Origin: Sulfurovaceae bacterium
Lineage (GTDB): Bacteria > Campylobacterota > Campylobacteria > Campylobacterales > Sulfurovaceae
DNA length: 59,124 nucleotides
Direction: 5' to 3'
Assembly (NCBI GenBank): GCA_016744805.1
Contig: JADGDQ010000008.1
Coordinates: 1-59,124 of the forward strand
Shown here: one piece after another, positions 11,191 through 20,116 of the stretch
How the letters are laid out: each line of letters opens with the position of its first letter
How positions within the stretch are numbered: the first letter of the stretch is position 1
Notes under the pieces: model-generated
The model's database searches: none
The model's input: only the letters and a program-made list of their open reading frames with translations
Told to the model about the DNA's origin: nothing
Position numbers and translations under genes: made by a program

Positions 11191-11822
11191 CGCAGACTAA
11201 ATACTCTCTTTCCATCTATAATTAATGAACCATCCTCGCATAGAAGAGCGTTTTGGAGGTTTGTTTGAATATTTTCAATATGGACTGAAAATTTTCTACT
11301 TCGTTCAAATTCTACCTCATACTCTATAAATACATGCTTCCATTGTGGAAATTCTAATAAAGTTTTTAGGTAGATATCTAATAGTTTTTTTGCTTGGATA
11401 TTACTTTGTAATCCCTTAAATCCATTAATAGAGTTTTGTAAGTTAATTCCAATGCCACAAATGAGTGTATTATCTATGACTTTAGTAATTGTACCACCTA
11501 CTTTATGCTCATAATAATAAAAATCATTAGGCCATTTGAGCCAAATATCTATATCTAAGCTTAGCAAAACATTTTTCATAATAGATGAAAAGTAGATAGA
11601 TGCCGATGCCAAAGGAAGATCTTTTGGGAGCATATCTAGCTCTAGAGCAATAGAAGCAAAAAAGTTACCTTCTCCACCACACCAGCTATTTTCTCTGCTA
11701 CCTATACCTTCTGTTTGCTGTGTTGTGATAACTGCAATAGGTGCTTTATACTCTTTTTTAGATATTTTTTCTATAAGATATTTTTGTGTAGATTCAAGTG
11801 TATCAAATGAGTATACTTCCAA
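11187..11822 (-). CDS. birA: Biotin--protein ligase BirA
   Basis: A 211-residue biotin-[acetyl-CoA-carboxylase] ligase made of the catalytic domain only. The biotin-binding loop T-E-G-I-G-S-R-E-N-S-W is at residues about 37-47 (consensus G-R-G-R-x-x-x-x-W), and L-K-W-P-N-D-F-Y and G-I-G-I-N-L-Q are conserved. There is no N-terminal winged helix, so it should not act as a biotin repressor. It overlaps fmt by 20 bases at one end and parA by 4 at the other. Confidence 0.92.
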   Translation of the reverse strand: MEVYSFDTLESTQKYLIEKISKKEYKAPIAVITTQQTEGIGSRENSWCGGEGNFFASIALELDMLPKDLPLASASIYFSSIMKNVLLSLDIDIWLKWPNDFYYYEHKVGGTITKVIDNTLICGIGINLQNSINGFKGLQSNIQAKKLLDIYLKTLLEFPQWKHVFIEYEVEFERSRKFSVHIENIQTNLQNALLCEDGSLIIDGKRVFSLR

Positions 11823-12726
11823 CTTTGAGTCCTTTTCCTAATAAATAAGATTTTGCATCCATAGCTTTTTTAGATTTTGGTTGGAGGGTTGCTATCTCGA
11901 TAGAACCTTTTGTGCATCCTACAATAATAGAGTTCTCTTTAATATCTAGTATTGTGCCACTTATATATGCTTTAGTAGGCTCTATAACTTTCATCTCAAT
12001 AATTTTTAGACCATTATGAGTGAATATATCAGGCCAACCTTGATATGCACGAAACTTATTATAAATTTCTGTTGCACTATCAAAGCTAATCTGACCATCT
12101 TCTTTACGGATTTTTTTACAATGAGTTGCTATAGCTTTTGTCTGTTTGAGTGCTTGTATTGTATGAAAATTTCTAATAGTATCAAGAGTAAGTGTACAGG
12201 CATCAATGCTTAGTTGATTCATTAGCTCTTTAAGACGCATATCCTGAGGTATCTTAAAATAGTTAAATCCCAATATTGGTCCAGTATCTAAGCCTGCTTC
12301 CATTAACATAGAAGTGACACCACTATATTTATCTCCATAAAGAAGAGATTGTTGTACAGGACTTGCTCCTCTGTATTGAGGAAGTAATGAAGCATGAAGA
12401 TTGATACATGGTGCTATATCTAGTATTGATTGTGGGAGGAGTTGTCCAAAGGCAGCGACAACAATAAAATCAGGTTTTATATCTAAAATAGCTTCATAAA
12501 TACCTTCATCACTTAACTTTTGAGGTTGTAAAAGAGGAATAGTATGCTCTTGTGCTAAAACTTTGACAGCAGGAGGTGTAAGAATCTTTTTTCTGCCAAC
12601 AGGTCTATCTGGTTGTGTTAGTACTAAGCAAACTTCCATATCAGTAGCATCTATGAGCGTTTGAAGTATCATTTGTGCATAGTGGGGAGTTCCCATATAG
12701 ACGATTCTTTTTAAATTACTTTTCAT
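11803..12726 (-). CDS. fmt: Methionyl-tRNA formyltransferase
   Basis: A 307-residue Fmt. It has the N-terminal Rossmann half (R-I-V-Y-M-G-T-P-H-Y-A), the catalytic region N-L-H-A-S-L-L-P-Q-Y-R-G-A-S-P-V with the conserved His, D-T-G-P-I-L, and a C-terminal OB-like domain. It formylates initiator Met-tRNA using 10-formyl-tetrahydrofolate. AAAGG lies 8 bases before the ATG. It is the first gene of the long minus-strand run that continues through par, atp and tol. Confidence 0.95.
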   Translation of the reverse strand: MKSNLKRIVYMGTPHYAQMILQTLIDATDMEVCLVLTQPDRPVGRKKILTPPAVKVLAQEHTIPLLQPQKLSDEGIYEAILDIKPDFIVVAAFGQLLPQSILDIAPCINLHASLLPQYRGASPVQQSLLYGDKYSGVTSMLMEAGLDTGPILGFNYFKIPQDMRLKELMNQLSIDACTLTLDTIRNFHTIQALKQTKAIATHCKKIRKEDGQISFDSATEIYNKFRAYQGWPDIFTHNGLKIIEMKVIEPTKAYISGTILDIKENSIIVGCTKGSIEIATLQPKSKKAMDAKSYLLGKGLKVGSILI

Positions 12727-12821
12727 TAATATATACCTTTGGTTATGATAAAAATATGGTACGAAATATGATTCTATTAGATAGTGTTATAGATAAAATT
12801 TATATGTGATATAAGATGAGT

Positions 12822-12846
12822 TTAGCTCAACTATATGTTGAGCTAA
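12822..12846. terminator. Stem-loop after rpmA
   Basis: A perfect 10-base inverted repeat, TTAGCTCAAC / GTTGAGCTAA, with a 5-base loop. It lies just past the rpmA stop and before the fmt promoter region. There is no clear T run on the minus strand, so it may terminate weakly or stabilise the 3' end. Confidence 0.55.
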
Positions 12847-12859
12847 TGGAGATTTTTGT

Positions 12860-13114
12860 TTATGCAGGGACTACAGATACGCTTTTTTGTTTGCTTGTTC
12901 TGTTACCAAATTTTACTACACCTTCAATAAGTGCAAAAATAGTATGGTCTTTACCCATTCCAACACCATTTCCTGGGTGAACTTTTGTACCTCTTTGTCT
13001 AACAATGATGTTACCAGCTATTACTGCTTCTCCACCAAATTTCTTTACGCCTAAACGACGACCAGCTGAATCACGATTATTCTGGGTGGAACCCTGACCT
13101 TTCTTGTGTGCCAT
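12860..13114 (-). CDS. rpmA: 50S ribosomal protein L27
   Basis: An 84-residue L27 with the canonical start [16 protein letters not shown] and the core [21 protein letters not shown]. It sits at the peptidyl-transferase centre of the ribosome. There is no N-terminal extension of the kind cleaved in Firmicutes. It is 9 bases after rplU; the two form the standard rplU-rpmA operon. Confidence 0.98.
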   Translation of the reverse strand: MAHKKGQGSTQNNRDSAGRRLGVKKFGGEAVIAGNIIVRQRGTKVHPGNGVGMGKDHTIFALIEGVVKFGNRTSKQKSVSVVPA

Positions 13115-13123
13115 TGTATCTCC

Positions 13124-13429
13124 TTATGCTATTTTAGTAATTCTTACTCTTGTAAAGTCTCTTCTGAAACCTCTTTTGAGTTTTGAATCTTTTCTTCTTC
13201 TCTTTTTGTAGATGATAACTTTTTTATCTCTACCTTCGTTAATTACTTCACCTTTAACTACTGCACCCTCTACAAAAGGAGTACCTACAGTTAATTCACC
13301 ATTGTCTAGTGCAAGAACTTCTTTAAATTCTACTTCACTTTTTGGCTCTAGGCTCATTTTGTCAAAAGAGATAATATCACCCTCTTGAACTTTGAACTGT
13401 TGACCACTTGCTTTAATGATTGCGTACAT
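13124..13429 (-). CDS. rplU: 50S ribosomal protein L21
   Basis: A 101-residue L21 beginning [18 protein letters not shown] and ending with the basic tract [16 protein letters not shown]. It binds 23S rRNA. AAAGGG precedes the start. A minus-strand TATAAT about 45 bases upstream would give a short leader. Confidence 0.98.
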   Translation of the reverse strand: MYAIIKASGQQFKVQEGDIISFDKMSLEPKSEVEFKEVLALDNGELTVGTPFVEGAVVKGEVINEGRDKKVIIYKKRRRKDSKLKRGFRRDFTRVRITKIA

Positions 13430-13473
13430 GCAAACCCTTTACTCTATATTTTATTGTCTTAAAAAAGTTTGAG

Positions 13474-13479
13474 ATTATA
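13474..13479 (-). promoter_or_regulatory. -10 box for rplU-rpmA
   Basis: TATAAT on the minus strand (GGATATAATC), 45 bases before the rplU ATG. No good -35 is visible, which is normal for this phylum. It is divergent from the plus-strand promoter 46 bases away. Confidence 0.6.
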
Positions 13480-13524
13480 TCCAAATAAGTTTTAACTTCT
13501 TTTTAAAGGGTAACTTATTTTAGC

Positions 13525-13530
13525 TATAAT
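13525..13530 (+). promoter_or_regulatory. -10 box for the EEP gene
   Basis: TATAAT (AGCTATAATACC) about 32 bases before the ATG at 13562. Transcription would begin near 13537, which rules out an in-frame TTG at 13535 as the start codon. Confidence 0.6.
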
Positions 13531-13561
13531 ACCCTTGATAATTGCAAAAGGCATCAATTTT

Positions 13562-15124
13562 ATGAGTAAAATTTTTATAATTAAAATTTTCTTTCTCTCT
13601 ATTTTTCTCTACTCTAGCCCATTTAAGGTAGCAAGTTATAATGTTCAAAACTTATTTGATATGCAAAAGAGTGGTCTAGAGTATACGGAGTATATTCCCT
13701 ACGAACACAATTGGACGAAAGATACACTTGATATAAAACTCAACCATATAGCAGATGTATTGTGCGATATGGATGCACAGATAGTAGCACTTCAAGAGAT
13801 TGAAAATCAAAATATATTAGATCAACTTAGTAAAAAATTAAAAAGGGTAGGGTGTATCTATCCCTATAGTGCTATTACACATAATAAACACTCAAGCATT
13901 CAAGTGGCACTTCTCTCTCGTTATAAGCTTACAAATATCAAAGAGTTAGCCATCAAAGCAGAGCTACGAGACCGTCCTATTTTGGAAGTTACGGCTTTGA
14001 TAGAGGGTATTTATCCTTTGATACTTTTTGTAAATCACTGGAAAGCCAAAAGTCGCAATGGTGTAGAGAGTCGCCGTATTGAATATGCCAAGCAACTTAT
14101 AAAAAGAATAAACTCTTTATCTCCTGAGCAAGAGTATATTATTTTGGGAGATTTAAATACGCAACATAACGAGTATCAAACCCAAAATCAAAAATTCAAT
14201 GATACCAATGGGATTATAGGCATTAACCATATACTTAAAACACTCTATAATAATCAACTTGTAGATGAAGAGTTTATTATAAAAGGTTTCCAAGGTATTC
14301 ATTATAATTTATGGTTAGAGTTACTCTCTTCTCAACGATGGAGTCATCAATTTTACGCACACAAGTCTTCTTTAGACCATATACTTTTGCCTATGCAACT
14401 CTTTGATAGCAAAGGTATAGATTATGTAAATAACTCTTTTGCCGTATTTAAACCTCGATATTTATTTAATAATTTTTGGTGGATTAATCGTTGGGTCTAT
14501 TCTGAAAATATGCATAAAGGCATTGGATATTCTGATCATCTCCCTATATATGCTCTTTTTGATACAAAGCCATTTATAAAACAAAAAGCAAAAACAACTT
14601 CTCTAAGTACTATTGATAAACTTTATAAAGTAGAAAAAATAGAAGAGTTTATAGAACTTAAAAATGTTGTTGTACTTTTACAACGAGGAAAATATACGCT
14701 TATTAAGCAATCACCTACTACAAGAGCTATAGTTGTTTATAATAGTTCCCAAAAGCTAGAAGAGGGAGGAGTGTATGATATTACTATTGATGAGGTGAGT
14801 TCTTATAAAGGACTCAAAGAGATTATTGGAGTCACAAAAAGTCAAAAAGTCAAAACCACACAACTCAAAGAGTATTATCTGCACTCTGAAAATCTTGACT
14901 ATCAAAATCCTTTACTTCAAAATGAAGTTTTTATAAACCTTGAAGGGATATATAAAGAGGGATATTTTTATACTAATAAGCAAAAAATACCTCTCTATTT
15001 TAAAAGAAAAAAACTTACACCCAAAAATGGAACGCAACTAAAGATACTTTATGCCCATCTAGGATATTATCGTAAACCACAATTGGTTATTTATAACCAA
15101 AAAGATTTTATATTGGAGAACTAA
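13562..15124 (+). CDS. Secreted endonuclease/exonuclease/phosphatase (EEP) family protein
   Basis: A 520-residue protein with a signal peptide (residues about 1-18). The EEP domain runs to about residue 335: A-S-Y-N-V-Q-N-L-F-D, A-L-Q-E-I-E-N (metal-binding Glu), L-F-V-N-H-W-K-A-K, I-L-G-D-L-N-T-Q and S-D-H-L-P-I (catalytic Asp/Asn and His). About 180 further residues look like beta-rich OB-type modules. Likely substrates are extracellular nucleic acid or phosphoesters; the true one cannot be told from the sequence. Its stop overlaps the hemJ ATG by one base. Confidence 0.85.
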   Translation: MSKIFIIKIFFLSIFLYSSPFKVASYNVQNLFDMQKSGLEYTEYIPYEHNWTKDTLDIKLNHIADVLCDMDAQIVALQEIENQNILDQLSKKLKRVGCIYPYSAITHNKHSSIQVALLSRYKLTNIKELAIKAELRDRPILEVTALIEGIYPLILFVNHWKAKSRNGVESRRIEYAKQLIKRINSLSPEQEYIILGDLNTQHNEYQTQNQKFNDTNGIIGINHILKTLYNNQLVDEEFIIKGFQGIHYNLWLELLSSQRWSHQFYAHKSSLDHILLPMQLFDSKGIDYVNNSFAVFKPRYLFNNFWWINRWVYSENMHKGIGYSDHLPIYALFDTKPFIKQKAKTTSLSTIDKLYKVEKIEEFIELKNVVVLLQRGKYTLIKQSPTTRAIVVYNSSQKLEEGGVYDITIDEVSSYKGLKEIIGVTKSQKVKTTQLKEYYLHSENLDYQNPLLQNEVFINLEGIYKEGYFYTNKQKIPLYFKRKKLTPKNGTQLKILYAHLGYYRKPQLVIYNQKDFILEN

Positions 15125-15558
15125 TGGCATATTATTATTGGATACTTTCGTTTCATGTAATGAGCTTTTTAAGCTGGATGGCAATGCTTTTTTATCTGCC
15201 AAGACTTTTTGTCTATCATCGAGAACATGCATCTAAGGCAGATTTTGTAGAAGTTGTAAAAATACAAGAGTATAAACTCTATAAATATATAGGTTTACCT
15301 GCTATGTGGGCTACTCTACTCTCTGGTGGATTAATGATTTATCTTAACTTAGGACTTTTTCAAACTGGTGGATGGTTACATGCTAAATTGCTCTTTGCAT
15401 CGTTTTTAATCGCATATAGTTTTTCATTAGAGTCAATTAGAAAAAAAATAGCTATTAACCCTGAATATAAGAGTGGAAAATTCTTTAGATTTTATAATGA
15501 AGTCCCTACTTTACTCATGATAGTTATTGTCATTATGGTTGTAATAAAACCTTTCTAA
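15124..15558 (+). CDS. hemJ: Protoporphyrinogen IX oxidase HemJ
   Basis: A 144-residue, four-helix membrane protein of the HemJ/UPF0093 family. The conserved His is at residue 11 (S-F-H-V-M-S-F-L-S-W-M-A) and the H-x-K pair at 86-88 (W-L-H-A-K-L). It oxidises protoporphyrinogen IX to protoporphyrin IX in haem synthesis; this form replaces HemG/HemY in many Gram-negatives, including Campylobacterota. It is translationally linked to the EEP gene by a TAATG junction, which seems to be chance grouping and not a shared pathway. Confidence 0.88.
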   Translation: MAYYYWILSFHVMSFLSWMAMLFYLPRLFVYHREHASKADFVEVVKIQEYKLYKYIGLPAMWATLLSGGLMIYLNLGLFQTGGWLHAKLLFASFLIAYSFSLESIRKKIAINPEYKSGKFFRFYNEVPTLLMIVIVIMVVIKPF

Positions 15559-15577
15559 AAATTTAATAATAGTGTGA

Positions 15578-15583
15578 TATAAT
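15578..15583 (+). promoter_or_regulatory. Extended -10 box
   Basis: TGTGATATAAT, about 40 bases before the GTG start of the DUF2231 gene. Confidence 0.55.
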
Positions 15584-15621
15584 CTCTACTACTAAAACTA
15601 AATTTATAAAAGGAGTGAAAA

Positions 15622-16602
15622 GTGGCATTACCTACTATCACATTACCTGACTTCCCCCTATTGACTGACTTTTTAGGAACTCTTCTTCAGCAAGTTCCTT
15701 TTGAAGTCCCTACATTGCTACATCCTCCACTTGTACATTTTGCTATAGCCCTTCCTGTTATTATAGTTCTTTTAGAGCTTTTTAATATTTTTGCAAAAAT
15801 GACAAGTACCCCCGAAGTACCTAGAGGTAAAACGCTTAGTTCACTCTCTTTATTGATGATTATATTACTTTTTGTTGTTGCTATTGGTTCGTATGCTACA
15901 GGTGTTGCCGATGCAAAAAATGGTTGGGATCTTCTTTCTGATGCAGCTAAAGCAGACCTAAAAGCACATAAATTACTTGGTGCATATATCGTACTTGGTT
16001 CTGCTATCTTAGTAGTATTTAAGTTTATCTCACTTATTGGTAACAAGAGTCGTTTCTTCTTCTTATTGTTAACTATTGCATTTACTATTGGTTCTTTACA
16101 ACAAGGCAAAGAAGGTGGAGCATTAGTATTTGAGCATGGTGTAAATGTTACTAAAGTTACTGACCTTATGAATGAGGTTGATGATGCAGTTGAAGAGTTA
16201 GAAGAGTTACAAGAAGAACAATCTACTCTTGATAGTAATGTTACAGAATTATCTGATGCAAGAACTGCTCTTCAAGAGAGAATGACTACCTTAACACAAG
16301 AAAAAATTACTCTTCAAGAAGAGAAAAATGCTCTTGATGAGACAGTTAAAAAATTAAAAGCAGAGAGTCAAAAAGCTATTGATACAGCCAAAGCAGAAGC
16401 AACTACAGCCATTGAATCAGCAAAAACAGAAGCATCAGCATTGGTAGAATCTATCAAAGCAGAAGCAAACAAAACAATGGACGCTGCTCAAAAAGTAGTT
16501 GAAAATGCAAAAAAGCAATTAATAGCAGAGAGTGCTACAGTTGCTGAAGCAATTCCTGTTGTTATTGATGCTAATGCTACAGATACAAATAGTACAATCT
16601 AA
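15622..16602 (+). CDS. DUF2231-type membrane protein with coiled-coil tail
   Basis: The start is GTG, preceded by AAGGAG. The first ~170 residues form a four-helix DUF2231-like membrane domain (L-L-H-P-P-L-V-H-F-A-I-A-L-P, then A-T-G-V-A-D-A-K-N-G-W and A-H-K-L-L-G-A-Y). The HP-x-x-VH motif is the family mark and may bind metal or haem. Residues about 185-300 are a long coiled coil of Glu/Lys/Ala, with repeats such as K-A-E-A and K-T-E-A, probably facing the periplasm or cytoplasm as a rod. The function is unknown. Fusion of this membrane domain to such a rod is not a standard layout that I know. Confidence 0.75.
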   Translation: MALPTITLPDFPLLTDFLGTLLQQVPFEVPTLLHPPLVHFAIALPVIIVLLELFNIFAKMTSTPEVPRGKTLSSLSLLMIILLFVVAIGSYATGVADAKNGWDLLSDAAKADLKAHKLLGAYIVLGSAILVVFKFISLIGNKSRFFFLLLTIAFTIGSLQQGKEGGALVFEHGVNVTKVTDLMNEVDDAVEELEELQEEQSTLDSNVTELSDARTALQERMTTLTQEKITLQEEKNALDETVKKLKAESQKAIDTAKAEATTAIESAKTEASALVESIKAEANKTMDAAQKVVENAKKQLIAESATVAEAIPVVIDANATDTNSTI

Positions 16603-16615
16603 GCTATTTATATCT

Positions 16616-16642
16616 CATTCTCATCTACTTTTGGTGAGAATG
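16616..16642. terminator. Stem-loop between convergent genes
   Basis: CATTCTCATC / GGTGAGAATG, a 10-pair stem with a 7-base loop, between the converging stops at 16602 and 16675. On the minus strand it is preceded by A/T-rich sequence and not followed by a T run, so it is a weak bidirectional terminator at best. Confidence 0.5.
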
Positions 16643-16674
16643 AAAAATTATAAAATATCTATCTCCTATAAACT

Positions 16675-17766
16675 TTACTTCCCCTGCCCAAAATACATAA
16701 TAATACCTACTACACACATAGCACCTATAACAGCAAATGCTATTTTGATATAACTATAAGGGCGTTCGCCTACTATTTTTCCTGTTTGGGCGTTGATGGC
16801 ATATTGATATATTTTTTTATTCCACTCAAATGATGCTATCCATACAGGGCAAAGTAGATTTTTGTAGCCTATATTGTTGTATTGTGTTTGTGCGGAGTGT
16901 ATGCGTTGATGGTCTCCACCTATATCTGCTCTAATTTTCTGTTTTATGGTTGGTGCTATTATATCTTTTGCTATTTCAAAACCCTCTTGGAGTTCTACTG
17001 TATACTCTTGGGCTTTGAACCCAGTGATATATTTTAAATCAAAGGGGCGGAGGTCATCTGTGTGCCAAGGTGCGATGGCATCTAATCTATCTCTCTTAAT
17101 AGTATGTGAGGCTCCTACTGTAATATCATCAAATCCAGCATATACGGTTCCACTAGCATAAGACCATGCTATACGAGCCTCTTGTACTGTTTGTAATTGT
17201 CTTTTTCCATTGACTATTATATTTTTCTCTACAGAGACATAATAGGTATCGCCTCTCTCTCCTCGATACTGTGTTACTGTTTGGGTATCATAATCCCAAT
17301 AAGGAAAATAGTATCCAATCAAAGCCTTGCTCTCACCTAGGTATTTTTTGAAGGCATTGGGTGCAAACCATCGAGAGCCTACCCATATTCTAAACCGCTC
17401 TTTTGCATCTTTGTGATTGATATAAAAAGGGATAATAGCATCAGGAGTAATCTCTTGAATACACTCTATCATTACAGGAGTATTGCAGTAGGGACATCGC
17501 AGTGCAAAATCCTTTTGAGGCAGTTCAAAAGAGGCTGCACACTTTTTGCATTGTGTACTTTTTTGGGGTGTAGCAGTTGCCTCTTTTTGCATATCATTAA
17601 GTGTATAGAGAGTTGTTCTATAGTCATGAGCAGAGATAGCTTGTGTTGGTAGAGGAATTTCTGTTTGAGTATTACAAAATTCACAACTTAATGTTCCTAA
17701 AGAGGGGTCATATACTTGTGAACCTCCACACCCTGCACAGGTGAGAGAAGTAGCAGGAAAATTCAT
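16675..17766 (-). CDS. Zinc-ribbon membrane protein, partner of SPFH protein
   Basis: A 363-residue protein with two N-terminal zinc ribbons: C-A-G-C-G-G with C-E-F-C at residues about 10-31, and C-K-K-C with C-P-Y-C at about 57-78. A middle domain of about 220 residues follows, then one transmembrane helix near the C-terminus (I-A-F-A-V-I-G-A-M-C-V-V-G-I-I). It resembles the zinc-ribbon partner that sits beside SPFH/virion-core-like proteins (YdjG-YdjI type in Bacillus). It is the last gene of a tight operon with the SPFH and TelA genes. A membrane-stress role is inferred from these partners. Confidence 0.7.
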   Translation of the reverse strand: MNFPATSLTCAGCGGSQVYDPSLGTLSCEFCNTQTEIPLPTQAISAHDYRTTLYTLNDMQKEATATPQKSTQCKKCAASFELPQKDFALRCPYCNTPVMIECIQEITPDAIIPFYINHKDAKERFRIWVGSRWFAPNAFKKYLGESKALIGYYFPYWDYDTQTVTQYRGERGDTYYVSVEKNIIVNGKRQLQTVQEARIAWSYASGTVYAGFDDITVGASHTIKRDRLDAIAPWHTDDLRPFDLKYITGFKAQEYTVELQEGFEIAKDIIAPTIKQKIRADIGGDHQRIHSAQTQYNNIGYKNLLCPVWIASFEWNKKIYQYAINAQTGKIVGERPYSYIKIAFAVIGAMCVVGIIMYFGQGK

Positions 17767-17774
17767 TGTCTATC

Positions 17775-18875
17775 CTATACCAATGGAGGAGGTACTTGAG
17801 CAAACTTGTCAGCAAAGACTTTACTTGCAGGAGTCCAACCTGCCATTCCTTCAGACCAGACTAAAGACTCTTTTGTAATAGTCCCTTGTGTAATGTACTC
17901 TATAATAGTCTGCATAGGATAGGGTCCTTGTGATGCTCCATTGATAGCTACATGATATTGTGGTGCTTGGTTTGGAACTGGTGGTGGCATAGATGCTGGG
18001 GGTGTGGTAGATTGTTGGGGTTGGTTGTATACTTGTTGCATAGATTGAGCCATCTGTTGCCCCATAGCAAGACCTGCACCCATACCTACCATATCACTCA
18101 TCCCACCACTGCCATTTGCCAAGGCTTCAGCACTTTGGTATTTGAGGTGATCGTCCAAATTACCTGTAATTGCACGGCTAGAACGAACATCCAAAGCCTT
18201 TTCTACTTCAGGAGGCAAAGAGATGTTTTCTATAAGTATTTTGGTAAGCTCTAAGCCATATTCTGTAAAGTATGGAGAGATTTTATCTGTAATAAATCCA
18301 CCAAATATCTCATAATTTCCAGCCATATCAAGCACAGGAGTATCTGCATTTCCAATAACAGTTGCAAACTTAGAGACTATCAGGTTGGTTAGCTGTTTAT
18401 CTATCTCGTCAGTTGTAAAATGCCCATCTGTCCCTACAATCTCTTCCATAAATACTTGAGGCTCTTTAATGCGAATCTCATAAGAGCCAAAAGCTCGTAG
18501 ACGCACCATAGCAAACTCTTTGTCTCGTACCATAATAGGATTTTTCGTTCCCCACTTTAGGTCAATAAATCGTTTGGTATTCAAAAAGTAAACTTCAGCC
18601 TTAAAAGGTGAATCAAAGCCATGATCCCAGTGTTGTAAGCTTGTGAGTATAGGAATATTTTTGGTCTCTAACTCATAAGTTCCTGCTGTAAGAATATCAG
18701 CTATCTCCCCTTCATTAACAAATACTGCTACCTGTGAGGCTCTTACAATAAGTTTTGCTCCATATTTAATCTCATTTCCTTGACGATTAAAACGGTATAC
18801 CATTGTATCATGTGAATCATCTGTCCACTCAATAACATCAATAAATTGTCCACCTATCCAATCAAATAGACCCAT
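17775..18875 (-). CDS. SPFH-domain protein with C-terminal GYF-like domain
   Basis: A 366-residue protein. Residues about 25-250 form an SPFH/band-7 domain of the 'virion core protein' type (begins G-L-F-D-W-I-G-G-Q-F-I-D-V-I-E-W). A Gly/Met/Gln/Pro-rich linker follows (about 255-305). Residues about 308-355 form a GYF_2-like module (G-A-S-Q-G-P-Y-P-M-Q-T-I-I-E-Y-I, then W-S-E-G-M-A-G-W). SPFH proteins assemble membrane-associated rings; the GYF-like module probably binds proline-rich partners. GGAG lies 6 bases before the ATG. It lies one base after telA and 8 bases before the zinc-ribbon gene. Confidence 0.8.
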   Translation of the reverse strand: MGLFDWIGGQFIDVIEWTDDSHDTMVYRFNRQGNEIKYGAKLIVRASQVAVFVNEGEIADILTAGTYELETKNIPILTSLQHWDHGFDSPFKAEVYFLNTKRFIDLKWGTKNPIMVRDKEFAMVRLRAFGSYEIRIKEPQVFMEEIVGTDGHFTTDEIDKQLTNLIVSKFATVIGNADTPVLDMAGNYEIFGGFITDKISPYFTEYGLELTKILIENISLPPEVEKALDVRSSRAITGNLDDHLKYQSAEALANGSGGMSDMVGMGAGLAMGQQMAQSMQQVYNQPQQSTTPPASMPPPVPNQAPQYHVAINGASQGPYPMQTIIEYITQGTITKESLVWSEGMAGWTPASKVFADKFAQVPPPLV

Positions 18876-18876
18876 C

Positions 18877-20043
18877 TTATACTCCTTTGTTTTCTACTTC
18901 TTTTGGTGCGTCTTCTACAACGGGAAGAGCTTCTGTTTTGGTTTTGATAGCTATAAGTGCATCTTTAAGTTGGCTCTCTGTTTTTTCTAACTCTATAAGT
19001 CCATCTTTTCTAGCTTTTTTACCATCTTCTGCTATTTTAAGCGAATCATTGAGTGTATCTATTAGTGTTTGGTTTGCTTTTTTTACGCTCTCTATATCAA
19101 AAATTCCTCGTTCCATTTGAGTCCTTACAGCACTATTTGCTTCTCGTAGTCCCTCAGCATTTTTCTCCAAGAGTTGGTTGGTTAAGTCTGTAGCATCATT
19201 AAGTGTTTTAGCTGCGTCATGACTTCTAAAGATAGTGACAGTTTGTGCTAATTGATTTCGCCATAGTGGTACAGTATTTACTAGTGTAGAGGTTATTTTG
19301 CTAATAAGTGCTTTATCATTTTCTTGGATAAGACGAATACTAGGCAAAGACTGCATTGCCACTTGTCGAGAGAGTCTAAGGTCATGCACTTTTCTTTCCA
19401 AATCATCACCAAAGCCTCGAATCTCTTTGAGTTCTTGAATAGCCATCATCTCTTTAGTTTGAGCTTTTTCTAGGTACTCAGGGATAAGATTATCTTGTAG
19501 TTCTTGGAGTTTTTGTTCTCCTGCTTGAATATAGAGTTCAAGTTTTCTAAAGTAATCAAGGTTTGCATCATAGAGTTTATCTAGGGATACAATATCTGTC
19601 ATAAGTTGGCTTTTTTGCTTCTCTAGATTATTTGCAGCTACATCAATTTGGTCTCTTACCTCTTCATAGCCTTGGACAAATTTTGTAAGAGGTTTCGTGC
19701 CACCTATTATTTTTTGCCAAAAACTCTGCTTTTGATTAGGGTCAAGAGCTTCCAAATCAAATCCTCTAATAGCACTTACAAGCTCATTAAGCGGTGCAGC
19801 TGCACTCCCTAAATCTTTGTTTTGTACACCATCTATCATACGATTGGATATATCATCAAGTTGTGCCTGTGCTGATGTTCCAAAATGAATAATAGTCGTT
19901 CTATCGTTAAAGTCTAGTTCTTGTGCCGCACTATTAACCGTAGCTAATTCATTAGGTTTTGTTTTGGGAATACTCAGCATATCATTTGGAGTAGATGTCT
20001 CTTCTATAGATACTTCAATAACTTCTTTGGATTTTGTTTCCAT
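18877..20043 (-). CDS. telA: TelA-family toxic-anion-resistance protein
   Basis: A 388-residue, all-helical TelA/KlaA family protein. Family landmarks are the FWQKIIGGTKPLTKFVQGYE region near residue 110 and the R-x-x-x-x-P-x-W-R-N-Q-L pattern (T-V-P-L-W-R-N-Q-L-A-Q-T) near residue 265. TelA proteins are tied to tellurite and antibiotic tolerance and often travel with Ter or SPFH proteins. It is the first gene of the three-gene operon and has its own promoter facing the HlyD-like gene. No ter genes are seen nearby. Confidence 0.85.
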   Translation of the reverse strand: METKSKEVIEVSIEETSTPNDMLSIPKTKPNELATVNSAAQELDFNDRTTIIHFGTSAQAQLDDISNRMIDGVQNKDLGSAAAPLNELVSAIRGFDLEALDPNQKQSFWQKIIGGTKPLTKFVQGYEEVRDQIDVAANNLEKQKSQLMTDIVSLDKLYDANLDYFRKLELYIQAGEQKLQELQDNLIPEYLEKAQTKEMMAIQELKEIRGFGDDLERKVHDLRLSRQVAMQSLPSIRLIQENDKALISKITSTLVNTVPLWRNQLAQTVTIFRSHDAAKTLNDATDLTNQLLEKNAEGLREANSAVRTQMERGIFDIESVKKANQTLIDTLNDSLKIAEDGKKARKDGLIELEKTESQLKDALIAIKTKTEALPVVEDAPKEVENKGV

Positions 20044-20062
20044 TCAATCAACCTTTTTTTAA

Positions 20063-20068
20063 TATAAT
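20063..20068 (+). promoter_or_regulatory. -10 box for the HlyD-like/Mo operon
   Basis: TATAAT, 48 bases before the ATG at 20117, in the divergent gap with telA. Confidence 0.4.
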
Positions 20069-20075
20069 TACTTGT

Positions 20076-20081
20076 ATTATA
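20076..20081 (-). promoter_or_regulatory. -10 box for the telA operon
   Basis: GGTATAATAC on the minus strand, 32 bases before the telA ATG. A second TATAAT on the same strand lies at 20088-20093, so either could be used. Confidence 0.45.
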
Positions 20082-20116
20082 CCTAACATTATAGAATAAA
20101 TGAAAAAAGAGAAATT

